DNA of 34,904 bases from Ruminococcus sp. (GCA_017471405.1 JAFUTK010000013.1:1-34904); one strand, 5' to 3'. Positions 1 through 8,190 are shown, counted from the stretch's first letter. Notes: generated by a model not told the origin, from the sequence alone. Made by a program: numbers and translations.

Positions 1-281
1 CATTTTCCGAAGGCAGCGGAGCCTCCGGCCTTGTTCATCATGGCAACGATGCAGCCTAAAATAACGAGGAAGATGAGTATTCCCACATTCCAGGGGTCGG
101 AGAGGGAGGCCACAAAGCCGTCGTTGATGATGTGGTTCGCCGCCTTGACGGGGGCGAATTCGGCATAGAAAAGTCCTCCCAGCAGAATGCCGACAAACAG
201 AGAGCTGTAAACCTCTTTTGTGAGCAGAGCCAGCAGGATAGCTACGATGGGCGGTACCAGCGCCCAAAAGGTCGCATACAT
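1..281 (-). CDS. NhaC-type Na+/H+ antiporter, N-terminal fragment (cut by window edge)
   Basis: I translated this open frame by hand from an ATG at 281; it runs off the left edge, so only the first 93 residues are present. The fragment begins MYATFWALVPPIVAIL and shows two or three hydrophobic stretches (about residues 5-20, 25-42 and 68-85). The opening, with a short helix followed by ALLTKEVYSSLF and a re-entrant Gly-rich segment, resembles NhaC-family antiporters, which exchange Na+ for H+ (or malate/lactate in some members) across the cell membrane. An AAGGA ribosome binding site lies about 9 bases upstream, and a good sigma-A promoter sits at 313-341. Family assignment is from the N-terminus only; another ion-transporter-superfamily member is possible. 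Confidence 0.72.
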   Translation of the reverse strand, partial: MYATFWALVPPIVAILLALLTKEVYSSLFVGILLGGLFYAEFAPVKAANHIINDGFVASLSDPWNVGILIFLVILGCIVAMMNKAGGSAAFGK

Positions 282-312
282 AGCAACACATCCTTATCAA
301 TATGATAATATT

Positions 313-341
313 AGTTTAACATATTAAACATCTGCTGTCAA
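313..341 (-). promoter_or_regulatory. sigma-A promoter for the NhaC-type gene
   Basis: On the minus strand, TTGACA (336-341) and TAAACT (313-318) are separated by exactly 17 bases, about 30 bases before the start codon at 281. The remainder of 282-588 holds a GC-rich inverted repeat (CCCTCCGGAGGG at 416-427) and the divergent promoter of the next gene; I see no gene in it. Confidence 0.7.
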
Positions 342-488
342 TAATTTACGCCCTTTTCTGACAGATTAAACAAACCAGCCCGCACAAATCCGTACATTTT
401 AACGGCGGGCGGAGGCCCTCCGGAGGGTTCGGGCATAGCTGACAAAATACGGGGAAATATGCGCGGCGTTTTTTCTCACTTTTCCCTA

Positions 489-517
489 TTGCAATTTACC
501 TACCATTGTGGTATAAT
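489..517 (+). promoter_or_regulatory. sigma-A promoter of the L,D-transpeptidase gene
   Basis: TTGCAA (489-494) and a perfect TATAAT (512-517) are 17 bases apart, with a TGG extended -10 element directly before the -10 box. It lies 72 bases upstream of the chosen start at 589. Confidence 0.8.
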
Positions 518-588
518 ATGCTTATATAGAAAAATAGTGACATTTTTTGTACACTTGGCAATTGCTGTCAGAAGGAGACGATCAGAAA

Positions 589-2070
589 ATGGCAGTATCC
601 GGAGCAAAAAAGAAAAAGAAGAAAAAGAGCTCAAATCTCCCGCTGATAATAACGCTGGCGGTATTCGGCGTTCTTGTGGTGGGGGTGCTCACAGCTTATT
701 TCGTGGGAAGGTCCTATTACAGCGACAGGTTCCTGCCCAATACCTTTATCAATAACATCAATGTCAGCGGTATGACCCTTGATGAGGCTGACAAGACCTT
801 CCGCCACGTTGAGGAGGGCGGCGACTTCACCGTTGTCCGGCAGGACGGGCAGGAGGTGCATATCCCGCTGGATGCTATTGATTACGGCTACAACACCGAT
901 GAAAAGGTCAAGGAGATATTTGACCGGCAGGGCTCCGGTGCATGGTTTATGGGCTATGCCGGCAAGGCGGATTATTACTTCTCGGATTCCTCTCACTATG
1001 ACAGGGACAAGCTGAAGGCTGCCCTTGCTGCTGCTGACTGGGGCAGCGCCAAGACGCAGAATGCCGAGATAGTCAAGACTGACTCCGGCTACGAGATAAA
1101 GGACGCCGTTCAGGGTGACGAGATGGATTATCCCACTCTGGAGAGCTATCTGCTGGGTAAGTTCGATCAGGGAATATTCACAGTTGCGGCAAAGGATTCC
1201 GACTGCTACATCAAGCCTGCGATAGAGGCGGCTGATCTGGCAGAGGAGTGTGAGAAGCTCAACAGTATAAATGACCTTTATATCACCTACGATTTCGACT
1301 ACACCACCGAGACCCTCACCGGCGACGAGCTTCAGGCGATGATAACCTATGACGAGGACACCTTTGAGATAACCGCCGACAGGGAAAAGTGTATGGACTA
1401 CATCGAGAAGCTGGCGGAAAAGTACGATACCTACGACACCGAGAGAAAGTTCCACGCCACCCTGCAGGGAGATATAATCGTGCCGAGAAGCGACGATGCC
1501 AAGTACGGCTGGTGGATATATCAGGACGAGACCTGCGATGCTCTGGTCAAGATGCTGGAGGCGGGCGAGAGTGTTGAGAGCGTTAAGCCTGTCTACTACG
1601 AGCAGTACGGATATACCTACACCGGCGTTCCCGAGGCAAGGACAGCTGATGACGATATTGGCGACACCTACTGTGAGATAGACCTGAGCGCCCAGCACTT
1701 CTGGTATTACGAAAAGGGCGAGATGAAGTACGAGTGCGACATCGTTTCGGGGCAGACCACCTCGCTGGCGAGGACAACTCTTCCGGGCGTTTACAAGCTC
1801 TGGAACAAGCAGACCAACTACCGTATGAAGGCCACCAATGCCGATGGCGAGAGCTGGGATAACACCTGCAACTACTGGAACAATGTGTCGCTCTGTGGCA
1901 TAGGCCTGCATGATGCCTCGTGGCGTTATGCCTTCGGCGGGAATATCTACAAATATGACGGCTCTCACGGCTGCGTTAATATGCCGTACGACGCCGCAAA
2001 GTATGTATATGACAACGTTCCGCTGGAAACGCCTGTAATAATGTATTACAAGTCCGCTGATGCGGCATAA
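589..2070 (+). CDS. L,D-transpeptidase with N-terminal membrane anchor (YkuD family)
   Basis: This protein forms 3-3 cross-links in peptidoglycan or attaches proteins to it, acting outside the membrane. The 493 residues run: a very Lys-rich cytoplasmic start (about 1-16), one transmembrane helix (17-38), a long extracellular region resembling the PG_binding_4/YoaR-like domain of Enterococcus faecium Ldtfm, and a C-terminal YkuD catalytic domain. The catalytic motif SHGCVN is intact, with the nucleophile at Cys462 and the upstream GLHD histidine also present. I chose the ATG at 589 rather than an in-frame ATG at 547 because GAAGGAG (571-577) is placed for it and the upstream residues look non-coding. 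It is monocistronic, flanked by its own promoter and terminator. An Ldt of this type can bypass beta-lactam-sensitive transpeptidases; whether this one does is unknown. Confidence 0.93.
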   Translation: MAVSGAKKKKKKKSSNLPLIITLAVFGVLVVGVLTAYFVGRSYYSDRFLPNTFINNINVSGMTLDEADKTFRHVEEGGDFTVVRQDGQEVHIPLDAIDYGYNTDEKVKEIFDRQGSGAWFMGYAGKADYYFSDSSHYDRDKLKAALAAADWGSAKTQNAEIVKTDSGYEIKDAVQGDEMDYPTLESYLLGKFDQGIFTVAAKDSDCYIKPAIEAADLAEECEKLNSINDLYITYDFDYTTETLTGDELQAMITYDEDTFEITADREKCMDYIEKLAEKYDTYDTERKFHATLQGDIIVPRSDDAKYGWWIYQDETCDALVKMLEAGESVESVKPVYYEQYGYTYTGVPEARTADDDIGDTYCEIDLSAQHFWYYEKGEMKYECDIVSGQTTSLARTTLPGVYKLWNKQTNYRMKATNADGESWDNTCNYWNNVSLCGIGLHDASWRYAFGGNIYKYDGSHGCVNMPYDAAKYVYDNVPLETPVIMYYKSADAA

Positions 2071-2074
2071 GGAA

Positions 2075-2114
2075 AACGCATACTTCCTGTGAGGGGAGTA
2101 TGCGTTTGTTTTTT
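2075..2114 (+). terminator. bidirectional intrinsic terminator between ldt and sigF
   Basis: A perfect 10-bp stem (AACGCATACT at 2075-2084 with 2097-2106) has a 12-base loop and is followed by a T-rich tail on the plus strand. Read on the minus strand it ends in GCGTTTTCC, so it may also stop sigF transcription. Confidence 0.8.
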
Positions 2115-2130
2115 GGCGCGGGCTTCGGTT

Positions 2131-2171
2131 CGCAAAGGGGTATTTTCCGCTGCTAGGGGTACCCCTTTGCG
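2131..2171. repeat. inverted repeat with overlapping palindrome
   Basis: A 12-bp arm CGCAAAGGGGTA (2131-2142) is matched by its exact complement at 2160-2171. The right arm overlaps a second perfect palindrome, AGGGGTACCCCT (2155-2166), so two hairpins compete. No T-tract follows on either strand. Confidence 0.7.
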
Positions 2172-2198
2172 CGGGGGAACAAAGCACGCTGCCTTGGA

Positions 2199-2867
2199 TC
2201 ATATCATCAGCTTTCGCATAAATTCCAGCAGCTTCTTTTCCCGGCGGGAGACCTGCACCTGGGTCATGCCCAGCTCACTGGCCGTCACCGACTGGGTCTT
2301 GCCGCAGAAGTAGCGCAGATAGATGAGCCGGCGGTCCTTGCCCTCTAAAAGGGAAAGGGTTTGGTAGAGGGAGAGGCGGTCGTTTATCTCGGTGTCCGGG
2401 GGCTCGACGGGGATATCTGTTTCCGAGCCGTCGCTGTCGTCAAAGCCGGAGGTAAGGCTCACCGGGGGAAGTGCGGCACCTATGGCTTCGATGACGTTTT
2501 CTCTGTCCTCTCCCGTCAGATCGCACAGCTCCGAGATAGTGGGCTCCCGCCCCAGTTCTGTTAAGAAGCGCTCCCGCTCCCGGGTCATTCTCAGCGACAG
2601 CTCCTTTAAGCTGCGACTGACCTTTACCGTCCCGCCGTCCCTAAAGAGGCGCTTTATCTCTCCTAAGATTACCGGCACAGCGTAGGTGGAGAAGCGCACG
2701 CCTCTCTCCGCGTCGAAGGCGCGGGCTGCCTTCATAAGTCCTATACAGCCGGAGCCGTAGAGGTCGTCATACTCAATTCCCTTGCCGCGGAAGCGGTTGG
2801 CGCACATATGCACAAGGCCTAAATTTTCCTCCGCTAGGCGGTCAGTCTCCCTTGTTTTTGTCTCCAT
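2199..2867 (-). CDS. sigF: RNA polymerase sporulation sigma factor SigF
   Basis: SigF is the first forespore-specific sigma factor, held inactive by SpoIIAB until septation. The 222 residues contain sigma-70 region 2 (LVHMCANRFRGKGIEYDDLYGSGCIGLMKAARAFD-type segment, about 18-55, followed by the RFSTYAVPVILGEIKR stretch), region 3 (about 90-130) and region 4 with a helix-turn-helix (about 172-218, ending VTASELGMTQVQVSRREKKLL). The neighbours decide between SigF and SigG/SigB: it is the last gene of a spoIIAA-spoIIAB-sigF cluster, its start lying 26 bases inside spoIIAB. An AAAGG Shine-Dalgarno precedes the ATG. Its presence shows the lineage carries early forespore control, though the window cannot show that the organism sporulates. 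Confidence 0.95.
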   Translation of the reverse strand: METKTRETDRLAEENLGLVHMCANRFRGKGIEYDDLYGSGCIGLMKAARAFDAERGVRFSTYAVPVILGEIKRLFRDGGTVKVSRSLKELSLRMTRERERFLTELGREPTISELCDLTGEDRENVIEAIGAALPPVSLTSGFDDSDGSETDIPVEPPDTEINDRLSLYQTLSLLEGKDRRLIYLRYFCGKTQSVTASELGMTQVQVSRREKKLLEFMRKLMI

Positions 2868-3312
2868 CGGATGCCTTTCGTGTCTTGAGCGAGCGCACCA
2901 TCGTTACCGTTGTCCCCTTGCCGGGACGGCTCACCACCTTGAGCCTGTCCGTAAAGCTCTCCATTATGGCAAAGCCCAGACCTGCCCGTTCCTCCTCGGG
3001 AGCGGTGGTGAACAGCGGGGTCTTAGCCTGCTCGATATCGCTGATGCCGCAGCCCTTGTCCTTTATTCGTATGTAGACACGCTTGCCCTCAAGCAATTTG
3101 GCCTGAAGGACTATTTCTCCGACGGTATCTCGGTAGGCGTGGACGATGCAGTTGGTGACCGCCTCGGAGACGGCGGTTTTTATCTCCGAGAGCTCGTCCA
3201 CAGCGGGGTCGAGAGAGGAAATAAACCCCGATACCGCCAGCCTTGCGAACCGCTCGTTCTCAGAGAGGGAGGGGAACCTCACCGTCATCTCATTGAGGAT
3301 ATTTGCTCTCAT
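2842..3312 (-). CDS. spoIIAB: anti-sigma F factor / SpoIIAA kinase SpoIIAB
   Basis: SpoIIAB binds and inhibits SigF and phosphorylates SpoIIAA. It is a GHKL-type ATPase: the N-box is visible around EIKTAVSEAVTNCIVHAY (about residues 44-61), the G1 box in DKGCGI (about 84-89) and the ATP-lid/G2 region in EERAGLGFAIM. Length is 156 residues, close to the usual 140-150. I start it at the ATG at 3312 because GGGAGGTG sits about 8 bases upstream and because this start overlaps the spoIIAA stop in an ATGA arrangement, as in other species. A longer in-frame start at 3363 would bury the protein start within spoIIAA and adds 17 residues unlike the family. Confidence 0.95.
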   Translation of the reverse strand: MRANILNEMTVRFPSLSENERFARLAVSGFISSLDPAVDELSEIKTAVSEAVTNCIVHAYRDTVGEIVLQAKLLEGKRVYIRIKDKGCGISDIEQAKTPLFTTAPEEERAGLGFAIMESFTDRLKVVSRPGKGTTVTMVRSLKTRKASDGDKNKGD

Positions 3313-3659
3313 AGCTTCACACCTCCCGAAAAGCTGCGGTGCCCCGACTGAATAACTCTGCACAGTCTGCCGACGCCTGCCAGCTCCATTATCTTTCTGA
3401 CCTCCGGGCAGGGGTCGGTGATGAGGAGGTCGCCCCCCATATCGTTCATCAGCTTGTAGCGCCCGATGATGAGCCCGATGCCGCTGCTGTCCATAAACCC
3501 GACACCGGAGAAATCCAGTATCAGGTGGAGTGGCAGGCGGGTCATTATCTCCTTATCCACCGGCTCTCGCAGACCCTTTGCGGAGCAGTGGTCGATATCG
3601 CCTGAAAGCTCGGCCAGAAGTGAGCGGCTCTCGGCGTCATAGAACAATTTGCAAGGCAT
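3309..3659 (-). CDS. spoIIAA: anti-sigma F factor antagonist SpoIIAA
   Basis: SpoIIAA is the STAS-domain switch that, when dephosphorylated by SpoIIE, binds SpoIIAB and frees SigF. The 116-residue product has the STAS fold pattern and the conserved phospho-acceptor motif FMDSSG, with Ser58 in the same position as in Bacillus subtilis. The start at 3659 is chosen over 3683 because GGAGGG lies just upstream. It is the first gene of the operon and overlaps spoIIAB by 4 bases. I could not find a convincing sigma-H promoter (AGGA...GAAT) in 3660-3827; only a TATAAT-like box without a matching -35 is present there. Confidence 0.95.
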   Translation of the reverse strand: MPCKLFYDAESRSLLAELSGDIDHCSAKGLREPVDKEIMTRLPLHLILDFSGVGFMDSSGIGLIIGRYKLMNDMGGDLLITDPCPEVRKIMELAGVGRLCRVIQSGHRSFSGGVKL

Positions 3660-3827
3660 TTTTATCCCTCCTGTTTGCTGCAAGGATAATTATATCCCGG
3701 GAGAGATGAAAAAGCTGTCGAAGCGTGGGTCGATATACGCTTATTTTTGCAGTGTTCACGAAATCTTAATATATATCTGATATTATAGGTTGTGGATATA
3801 CTGAAAATATAACCGGAGGTCATAAAA

Positions 3828-4688
3828 ATGGTACGAATTTATTCTGACAGCACCTGCGATTTATCTAAGGAGCTTTGTGAGCGCTATAATATAACTATCC
3901 TGCCGCTCTATATCATTCTGGGCGATAAGGACTACCGCGACGGAGAGAATATCACCCCTACGGAGATATTTAAATGGTCCGACGAGCACAAAACTACCCC
4001 CAAGACCTCGGCGGCGTCATTGGAGGATATCGCCGCCCGCATGAAGCCTGCCTTGGACGCCGGGGACGACATCGTAGCATTTTCCATCTCGGCGGAGATG
4101 TCAAATATGGGCAACGTTATCCGGCTGGCTGCGCAGTCTCTGGACGCGGAGGACAGAGTTCACTACATCGACTCCCGAAACCTTTCCACCGGCATAGGCC
4201 ATCTTGTGGTGGAGGCGGCAGAGCTGGCGCAGAAGGGTACGCCTGCGGAGGAGATAGTGGAGTACGTCACCGCTCTTATCCCGAAGGTGCGGGCTAGCTT
4301 TGTTGTGGATACGCTAACCTACCTTCACCGGGGAGGCCGCTGCAGCGGGCTTGCGGCAATGGCGGGAAGCGTGCTGCGGCTGCATCCGAAGATATCCGTC
4401 AAGGACGGAGTTATGGGTGCAGGAAAGAAGTACAGGGGCAAGTATTCCAGCATTATCGTTGACTACGCCAAGGAGATGAAGGCGGAGCTGCTAAAGGCCA
4501 AGCCCGACCGGGTATTCGTTACACATACTGTCCCCGACAGCTCCCGGGAGCCGGTGGAGCAGGTGCTCTCCTACCTGCGCTCTCTCGGGTACTTTAAAGA
4601 GGTGCTGGAGACCAAGGCGGGAGGCGTTGTTTCCAGCCACTGCGGTCCTGGCACTCTGGGAGTGCTCTACATCGAGGGCGAAGAATGA
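3828..4688 (+). CDS. DegV family fatty-acid-binding protein
   Basis: DegV proteins bind fatty acids; the FakB members present them to the kinase FakA for phosphorylation and use in membrane lipid. The 286-residue protein opens with the family signature IYSDSTCDLSKEL and carries the TPKTSAAS lipid-loop segment (about residues 57-64), the ISAEMSN segment and VDTLTYLHRGGR-type helix near residue 165. Length matches the family (about 280). GGAGGT precedes the ATG by 9 bases. Its last bases overlap the folC start in an ATGA junction, so the two are translationally coupled, although no functional link between fatty-acid binding and folate is known to me. No FakA-type kinase is in the window. Confidence 0.93.
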   Translation: MVRIYSDSTCDLSKELCERYNITILPLYIILGDKDYRDGENITPTEIFKWSDEHKTTPKTSAASLEDIAARMKPALDAGDDIVAFSISAEMSNMGNVIRLAAQSLDAEDRVHYIDSRNLSTGIGHLVVEAAELAQKGTPAEEIVEYVTALIPKVRASFVVDTLTYLHRGGRCSGLAAMAGSVLRLHPKISVKDGVMGAGKKYRGKYSSIIVDYAKEMKAELLKAKPDRVFVTHTVPDSSREPVEQVLSYLRSLGYFKEVLETKAGGVVSSHCGPGTLGVLYIEGEE

Positions 4689-5950
4689 ACGGTGTAGATT
4701 ACATCTCGACCTTTTCCCGGCTGGGGAAGAGGATAACCGACCTCTCTCGTATTTCAGCATTGATGGAGCTTGTAGGCAGGCCTCAGGACAGGCTCAAATT
4801 CATACACATTGCCGGAACTAACGGCAAGGGCTCTATGGCGCAGATGTTCAGCGAGGTGCTGACCAGGGCGGGGTACACCGTAGGGCTGTTCACCTCTCCC
4901 TATATCGTCAGCTTCTTTGACAGGATAAGGGTAAATAATGAGGATATCCCGGTAGACGAGCTGGACGGAATAATGTCGGAGCTGGAGCCGCTGCTGGAGG
5001 CTTCCCCTCTGCGGGGGGAGCTTACCCAGTTCGAGGTCACCCAGGCGGCGGCGTTCAAATACTTTGAACGGCGCAAATGCGATGTTGTTGTGCTAGAGGC
5101 CGGGCTGGGAGGCCTGCTTGACAGCACGAATGTGATAGAGAGCCCGCTGGTGTCGGTCATCGGGTCGATAGCTCTTGACCACACCGCCATTCTGGGGGAC
5201 ACAGTAGAGAAGATAGCCTTCCAGAAGGCCGGAGTAATCAAGCCGGGGTGCCCCTGCGTGCTTTCGGCGGGGAATCCGCCGGAGGCAGTGAGGGTGTTCA
5301 GGGAGCAGGCGGCCAAAAAGCAATCGCTGCTGTGCATACCCAACCTTATGCTCTGCCGTGTGACAGAGACCGGCATCACCGGCAGCACCTTCACCTACCG
5401 TGGGGAGGAATACCGCACCACTATGGCGGGGCTGCATCAGGTGAGCAACGCGCTGACCGTTATCGAGGCGCTGCGGCTCATAGGTGAGGAGCTGCCCGTC
5501 AGCGGGGAGGCTGTGATGCAGGGCATAGCCGCCGCAAGGCTTTACGGAAGGGTGGAGATACTCTCCGAAAGCCCACTGACAGTCCTTGATGGCTCACATA
5601 ATCCCGACGGGACAAGGGCGCTGGCAGGCTTCCTCAAAGGAATGGGCGGCAAAGAGGTCAGGGCAGTCATCGGTATGCACACCGACAAGGACGCGGGAAA
5701 GGCAATTGCAAACCTCGTGCCGGAGGTGACGGAGTTCTACCCCGTTAGCGGGTTCTCCGACAAGGACTACCCCGCCGCGGAGCTGGCGGAGGTCATAAGG
5801 TCGGCAGGAGGCAGGGCGGTGCTGACAGATGAGAGCATCGAAGCCCTGATAGCCCGCCTGCGGGCAGAAAACCCCGATGGCGTGACACTTATAGCGGGGT
5901 CGCTGTATCTGGTGTCCTATGTGAAGCTGAGGTGCGAGGATATCGGGTGA
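4685..5950 (+). CDS. folC: bifunctional folylpolyglutamate / dihydrofolate synthase
   Basis: FolC adds glutamate to dihydropteroate or to tetrahydrofolate, retaining folates in the cytoplasm. The 421-residue protein is a Mur-ligase-family enzyme: P-loop GTNGKGS at residues 44-50, the Mg-binding and substrate region around GLGGLLDSTNV (about 139-149), a central His near LDHTAILG, and the C-terminal domain beginning with DGSHNPDG (about residue 302). Length is typical. The start codon overlaps the end of degV by 4 bases and relies on a weak purine-rich stretch in the degV end rather than a full Shine-Dalgarno, as expected for coupled translation. Confidence 0.95.
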   Translation: MNGVDYISTFSRLGKRITDLSRISALMELVGRPQDRLKFIHIAGTNGKGSMAQMFSEVLTRAGYTVGLFTSPYIVSFFDRIRVNNEDIPVDELDGIMSELEPLLEASPLRGELTQFEVTQAAAFKYFERRKCDVVVLEAGLGGLLDSTNVIESPLVSVIGSIALDHTAILGDTVEKIAFQKAGVIKPGCPCVLSAGNPPEAVRVFREQAAKKQSLLCIPNLMLCRVTETGITGSTFTYRGEEYRTTMAGLHQVSNALTVIEALRLIGEELPVSGEAVMQGIAAARLYGRVEILSESPLTVLDGSHNPDGTRALAGFLKGMGGKEVRAVIGMHTDKDAGKAIANLVPEVTEFYPVSGFSDKDYPAAELAEVIRSAGGRAVLTDESIEALIARLRAENPDGVTLIAGSLYLVSYVKLRCEDIG

Positions 5951-5971
5951 GGGCAGTCGCCAAAAAAAGGG

Positions 5972-6000
5972 TTGACTTTTTGGGGCAAAAGTGAGATAAT
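5972..6000 (+). promoter_or_regulatory. sigma-A promoter of rimO
   Basis: TTGACT (5972-5977) and GATAAT (5995-6000) are 17 bases apart, downstream of the folC stop and 72 bases before the rimO start. Confidence 0.75.
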
Positions 6001-6012
6001 ATAACAAAGTGC

Positions 6013-6040
6013 GCTGATGTGAGTATCATCAGCATTTTGT
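6013..6040 (+). promoter_or_regulatory. hairpin in the rimO leader, possible attenuator
   Basis: GCTGATG (6013-6019) pairs perfectly with CATCAGC (6027-6033), and ATTTTGTG follows. It begins only about 6 bases after the predicted transcription start and is weaker than a full terminator. Confidence 0.4.
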
Positions 6041-6071
6041 GTTGATATTTAGTTGACAGGGAGGACGGAAA

Positions 6072-7400
6072 ATGGCAACGAGAGTCGGAATGGTATCGCT
6101 GGGCTGTGCCAAAAATCAGGTCGATGCCGAGAGAATGCTCTATATGCTCAAGGGCGCAGGCTTCGAGATAGTCGCAGATGCGGCGCTTTCGGACGTTGTC
6201 ATCGTCAACACCTGCGGATTTATCGAGGCCGCCAAGCAGGAGGCCATCGACACCATACTGGAATTCTGCACCCTTAAGGAGGAGGGCAGGATAAAGGCTG
6301 TGGTCTGTACCGGATGCCTCGCGGAGAGATACCGTGACGAGGTGCTCAAGGAGATACCCGAGCTGGACGCCGTTGTGGGCATCGGCTGCAACGGGGATAT
6401 CGTTCAGGTCATCAGAGATATTTTCGCCGGAGATACGGAAATAAAGCGCTTCGGTGAGAAGGAGGCTCTGGATATCGAGGGTGAGAGAATACTTTCGACC
6501 CAGCCCTTCTATGCATACCTTAAAATTGCCGAGGGCTGCGACAATTGCTGCACCTTCTGCGCTATCCCCCTTATCAGGGGAAGGTTCCGCAGCCGGACTA
6601 TGGAGGATATCGTGGCGGAAGCCGAGGAGCTGGCCTCAAAGGGCGTTACCGAGCTGGTAGTCATCGCTCAGGACACCACCCGTTACGGCGAGGACAACTA
6701 CGGCGAGAAGAAGCTGCCCGAGCTGCTGCGCCGGCTTTGCAGGATAGAGGGTCTCAAATGGATAAGGACGCTCTACTGCTACCCCGAGCGGATAACCGAC
6801 GAGCTGCTGGACACTATTGCATCGGAAGAAAAGCTCGTCAAGTATCTGGATATACCGCTGCAGCACTGCAATGGGGACATACTTAAAAGAATGAACCGCA
6901 GCGGCGACAGGGAAAGCCTCTCGGCGCTGATAAAGAAGATAAGGGAGCGCATCCCCGGGGTCATCATCAGGACGACTATGCTCACCGGCTTCCCAGGAGA
7001 GACGGAGGACCAGTTCTCGGAGCTCTGCCAGTTCGTCAAGGAGACGAAATTCGAGCGTCTGGGCTGCTTTGCCTACTCCGCCGAGGAGGGGACACCCGCT
7101 GCCGACTTTGAGGACCAGGTGCCTATAAAGGTCAAGGAAAAGCGCAGCGAGATAGTTATGGAGGAGCAGATGTTCATCTCCGACCGTTTCAATGAGGCTA
7201 TGATAGGTCAGACGCTGGAGGTAGTCACCGAGGGCTTTGACCGCTACGCCGAGTGCTGGTTCGGCAGGAGCTCTATGGACGCCCCGGAAATAGACGGCAA
7301 GGTGTTCTTCACATCGGAGAACAAGCTGAGGATAGGCGAATATGTGAAGGTGAAGATCGACGATGTTATGGACTACGATCTGATCGGCACAGTTGTTTAA
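6072..7400 (+). CDS. rimO: ribosomal protein uS12 methylthiotransferase RimO
   Basis: RimO attaches a methylthio group to the conserved aspartate of ribosomal protein S12, using S-adenosylmethionine. The 442 residues contain the N-terminal methylthiotransferase domain with its three cluster cysteines (Cys12, Cys48, Cys82), the radical-SAM motif CxxxCxxC (Cys156, Cys160, Cys163) and a C-terminal TRAM domain (about 375-442). The SLGCAKNQVDAE opening and the absence of the MiaB-type insert favour RimO over MiaB. GGGAGG lies about 9 bases before the ATG. Own promoter and leader hairpin upstream; pgsA follows after 117 bases. Confidence 0.95.
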   Translation: MATRVGMVSLGCAKNQVDAERMLYMLKGAGFEIVADAALSDVVIVNTCGFIEAAKQEAIDTILEFCTLKEEGRIKAVVCTGCLAERYRDEVLKEIPELDAVVGIGCNGDIVQVIRDIFAGDTEIKRFGEKEALDIEGERILSTQPFYAYLKIAEGCDNCCTFCAIPLIRGRFRSRTMEDIVAEAEELASKGVTELVVIAQDTTRYGEDNYGEKKLPELLRRLCRIEGLKWIRTLYCYPERITDELLDTIASEEKLVKYLDIPLQHCNGDILKRMNRSGDRESLSALIKKIRERIPGVIIRTTMLTGFPGETEDQFSELCQFVKETKFERLGCFAYSAEEGTPAADFEDQVPIKVKEKRSEIVMEEQMFISDRFNEAMIGQTLEVVTEGFDRYAECWFGRSSMDAPEIDGKVFFTSENKLRIGEYVKVKIDDVMDYDLIGTVV

Positions 7401-7427
7401 AGTGAGTTTATATTACTGGGATATAAT

Positions 7428-7445
7428 GTCAGCATCTCCGCTGAC
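7428..7445. repeat. inverted repeat GTCAGC-N6-GCTGAC upstream of pgsA
   Basis: A 6-bp inverted repeat right after a TATAAT box (7422-7427). The same arms recur at 8136-8149 behind pgsA with a 2-base spacer. It could be a hairpin in the pgsA leader or an operator. Confidence 0.45.
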
Positions 7446-7517
7446 GCAGAGATAGCATTTTTTTCGCCGGATATCAGCTGCATTTCCGGACATCACCCGA
7501 AAGGAACCGAATACAAA

Positions 7518-8096
7518 ATGAATCTTCCAAATAAACTTACTGTGCTGCGTGTGATACTTGTGCCGTTCTTTCTGCTGTTCGTGCTGTGCTACGAGATACC
7601 CCAGCATATGATCTGGGCGCTGGTGGTATATGTCATCGCGTCGCTGACCGACTGGCTGGACGGCAAGCTGGCAAGAATGAACAATCAGGTGACCACCTTC
7701 GGAAAATTCTTGGACCCGCTGGCGGATAAGCTTCTGGTAATGACAGCGCTCATCGCCTTCACCTTTGAGAGGCTTATCGACCCGGTGGCGGTAGTCATAA
7801 TCCTCTCCAGAGAATTTATGGTGACTGGCCTGCGGCTTGTAGTGGCCGGAGAGGGCGTTGTGGTGGCTGCCGGCATATGGGGCAAGCTCAAGACCGCCTT
7901 CACGATGATAGCACAGATCGCCATAATGGCAATGCAGATATTCCACCCGGACGCAAAGGGAAGTCCCGACCTGAACTGGGGCTCGACTATTTTCCTCATC
8001 AACGAGGCGCTCATATGGATAGCCGTTATTCTGACGGTGATCTCCGGGTGCATATATCTTAAGGCCTACTGGAAATATATAGATTCAAGCAAGTAA
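7518..8096 (+). CDS. pgsA: CDP-diacylglycerol--glycerol-3-phosphate 3-phosphatidyltransferase
   Basis: PgsA makes phosphatidylglycerol phosphate, the committed step to phosphatidylglycerol and cardiolipin, in the cell membrane. The 192-residue protein is mostly hydrophobic and carries a complete CDP-alcohol phosphotransferase motif: Asp45, Asp48, Gly49, Ala52, Arg53, Gly62, Asp66 and Asp70 all fit the spacing D-x2-DG-x2-AR-x8-G-x3-D-x3-D. Size and the opening MNLPNKLTVLR are typical of PgsA rather than phosphatidylserine synthase. An AAAGGAA sequence lies about 12 bases upstream. A TATAAT box at 7422-7427 lacks a good -35, so co-transcription with rimO is also possible. Confidence 0.93.
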   Translation: MNLPNKLTVLRVILVPFFLLFVLCYEIPQHMIWALVVYVIASLTDWLDGKLARMNNQVTTFGKFLDPLADKLLVMTALIAFTFERLIDPVAVVIILSREFMVTGLRLVVAGEGVVVAAGIWGKLKTAFTMIAQIAIMAMQIFHPDAKGSPDLNWGSTIFLINEALIWIAVILTVISGCIYLKAYWKYIDSSK

Positions 8097-8135
8097 GCTG
8101 GGGTGCGTCAATTCGGAATTGAGGTATACAATATT

Positions 8136-8149
8136 GTCAGCAAGCTGAC
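8136..8149. repeat. inverted repeat GTCAGC-AA-GCTGAC downstream of pgsA
   Basis: Same two 6-base arms as at 7428-7445, here with a 2-base spacer, 40 bases after the pgsA stop. Confidence 0.4.
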
Positions 8150-8190
8150 ATTTAACCTATGCGAATAATATCTTTTGATAGCTGTCATAC

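Noticed and set aside
631-2202. A 523-codon minus-strand frame opposite the L,D-transpeptidase
   Set aside because: The plus strand encodes a protein with an intact SHGC catalytic motif, promoter and terminator; the minus frame has no recognisable domain and crosses the terminator.
3660-3827. Sigma-H promoter for the spoIIA operon
   Set aside because: I looked for AGGA and GAAT boxes at the right spacing on the minus strand and found no acceptable pair.
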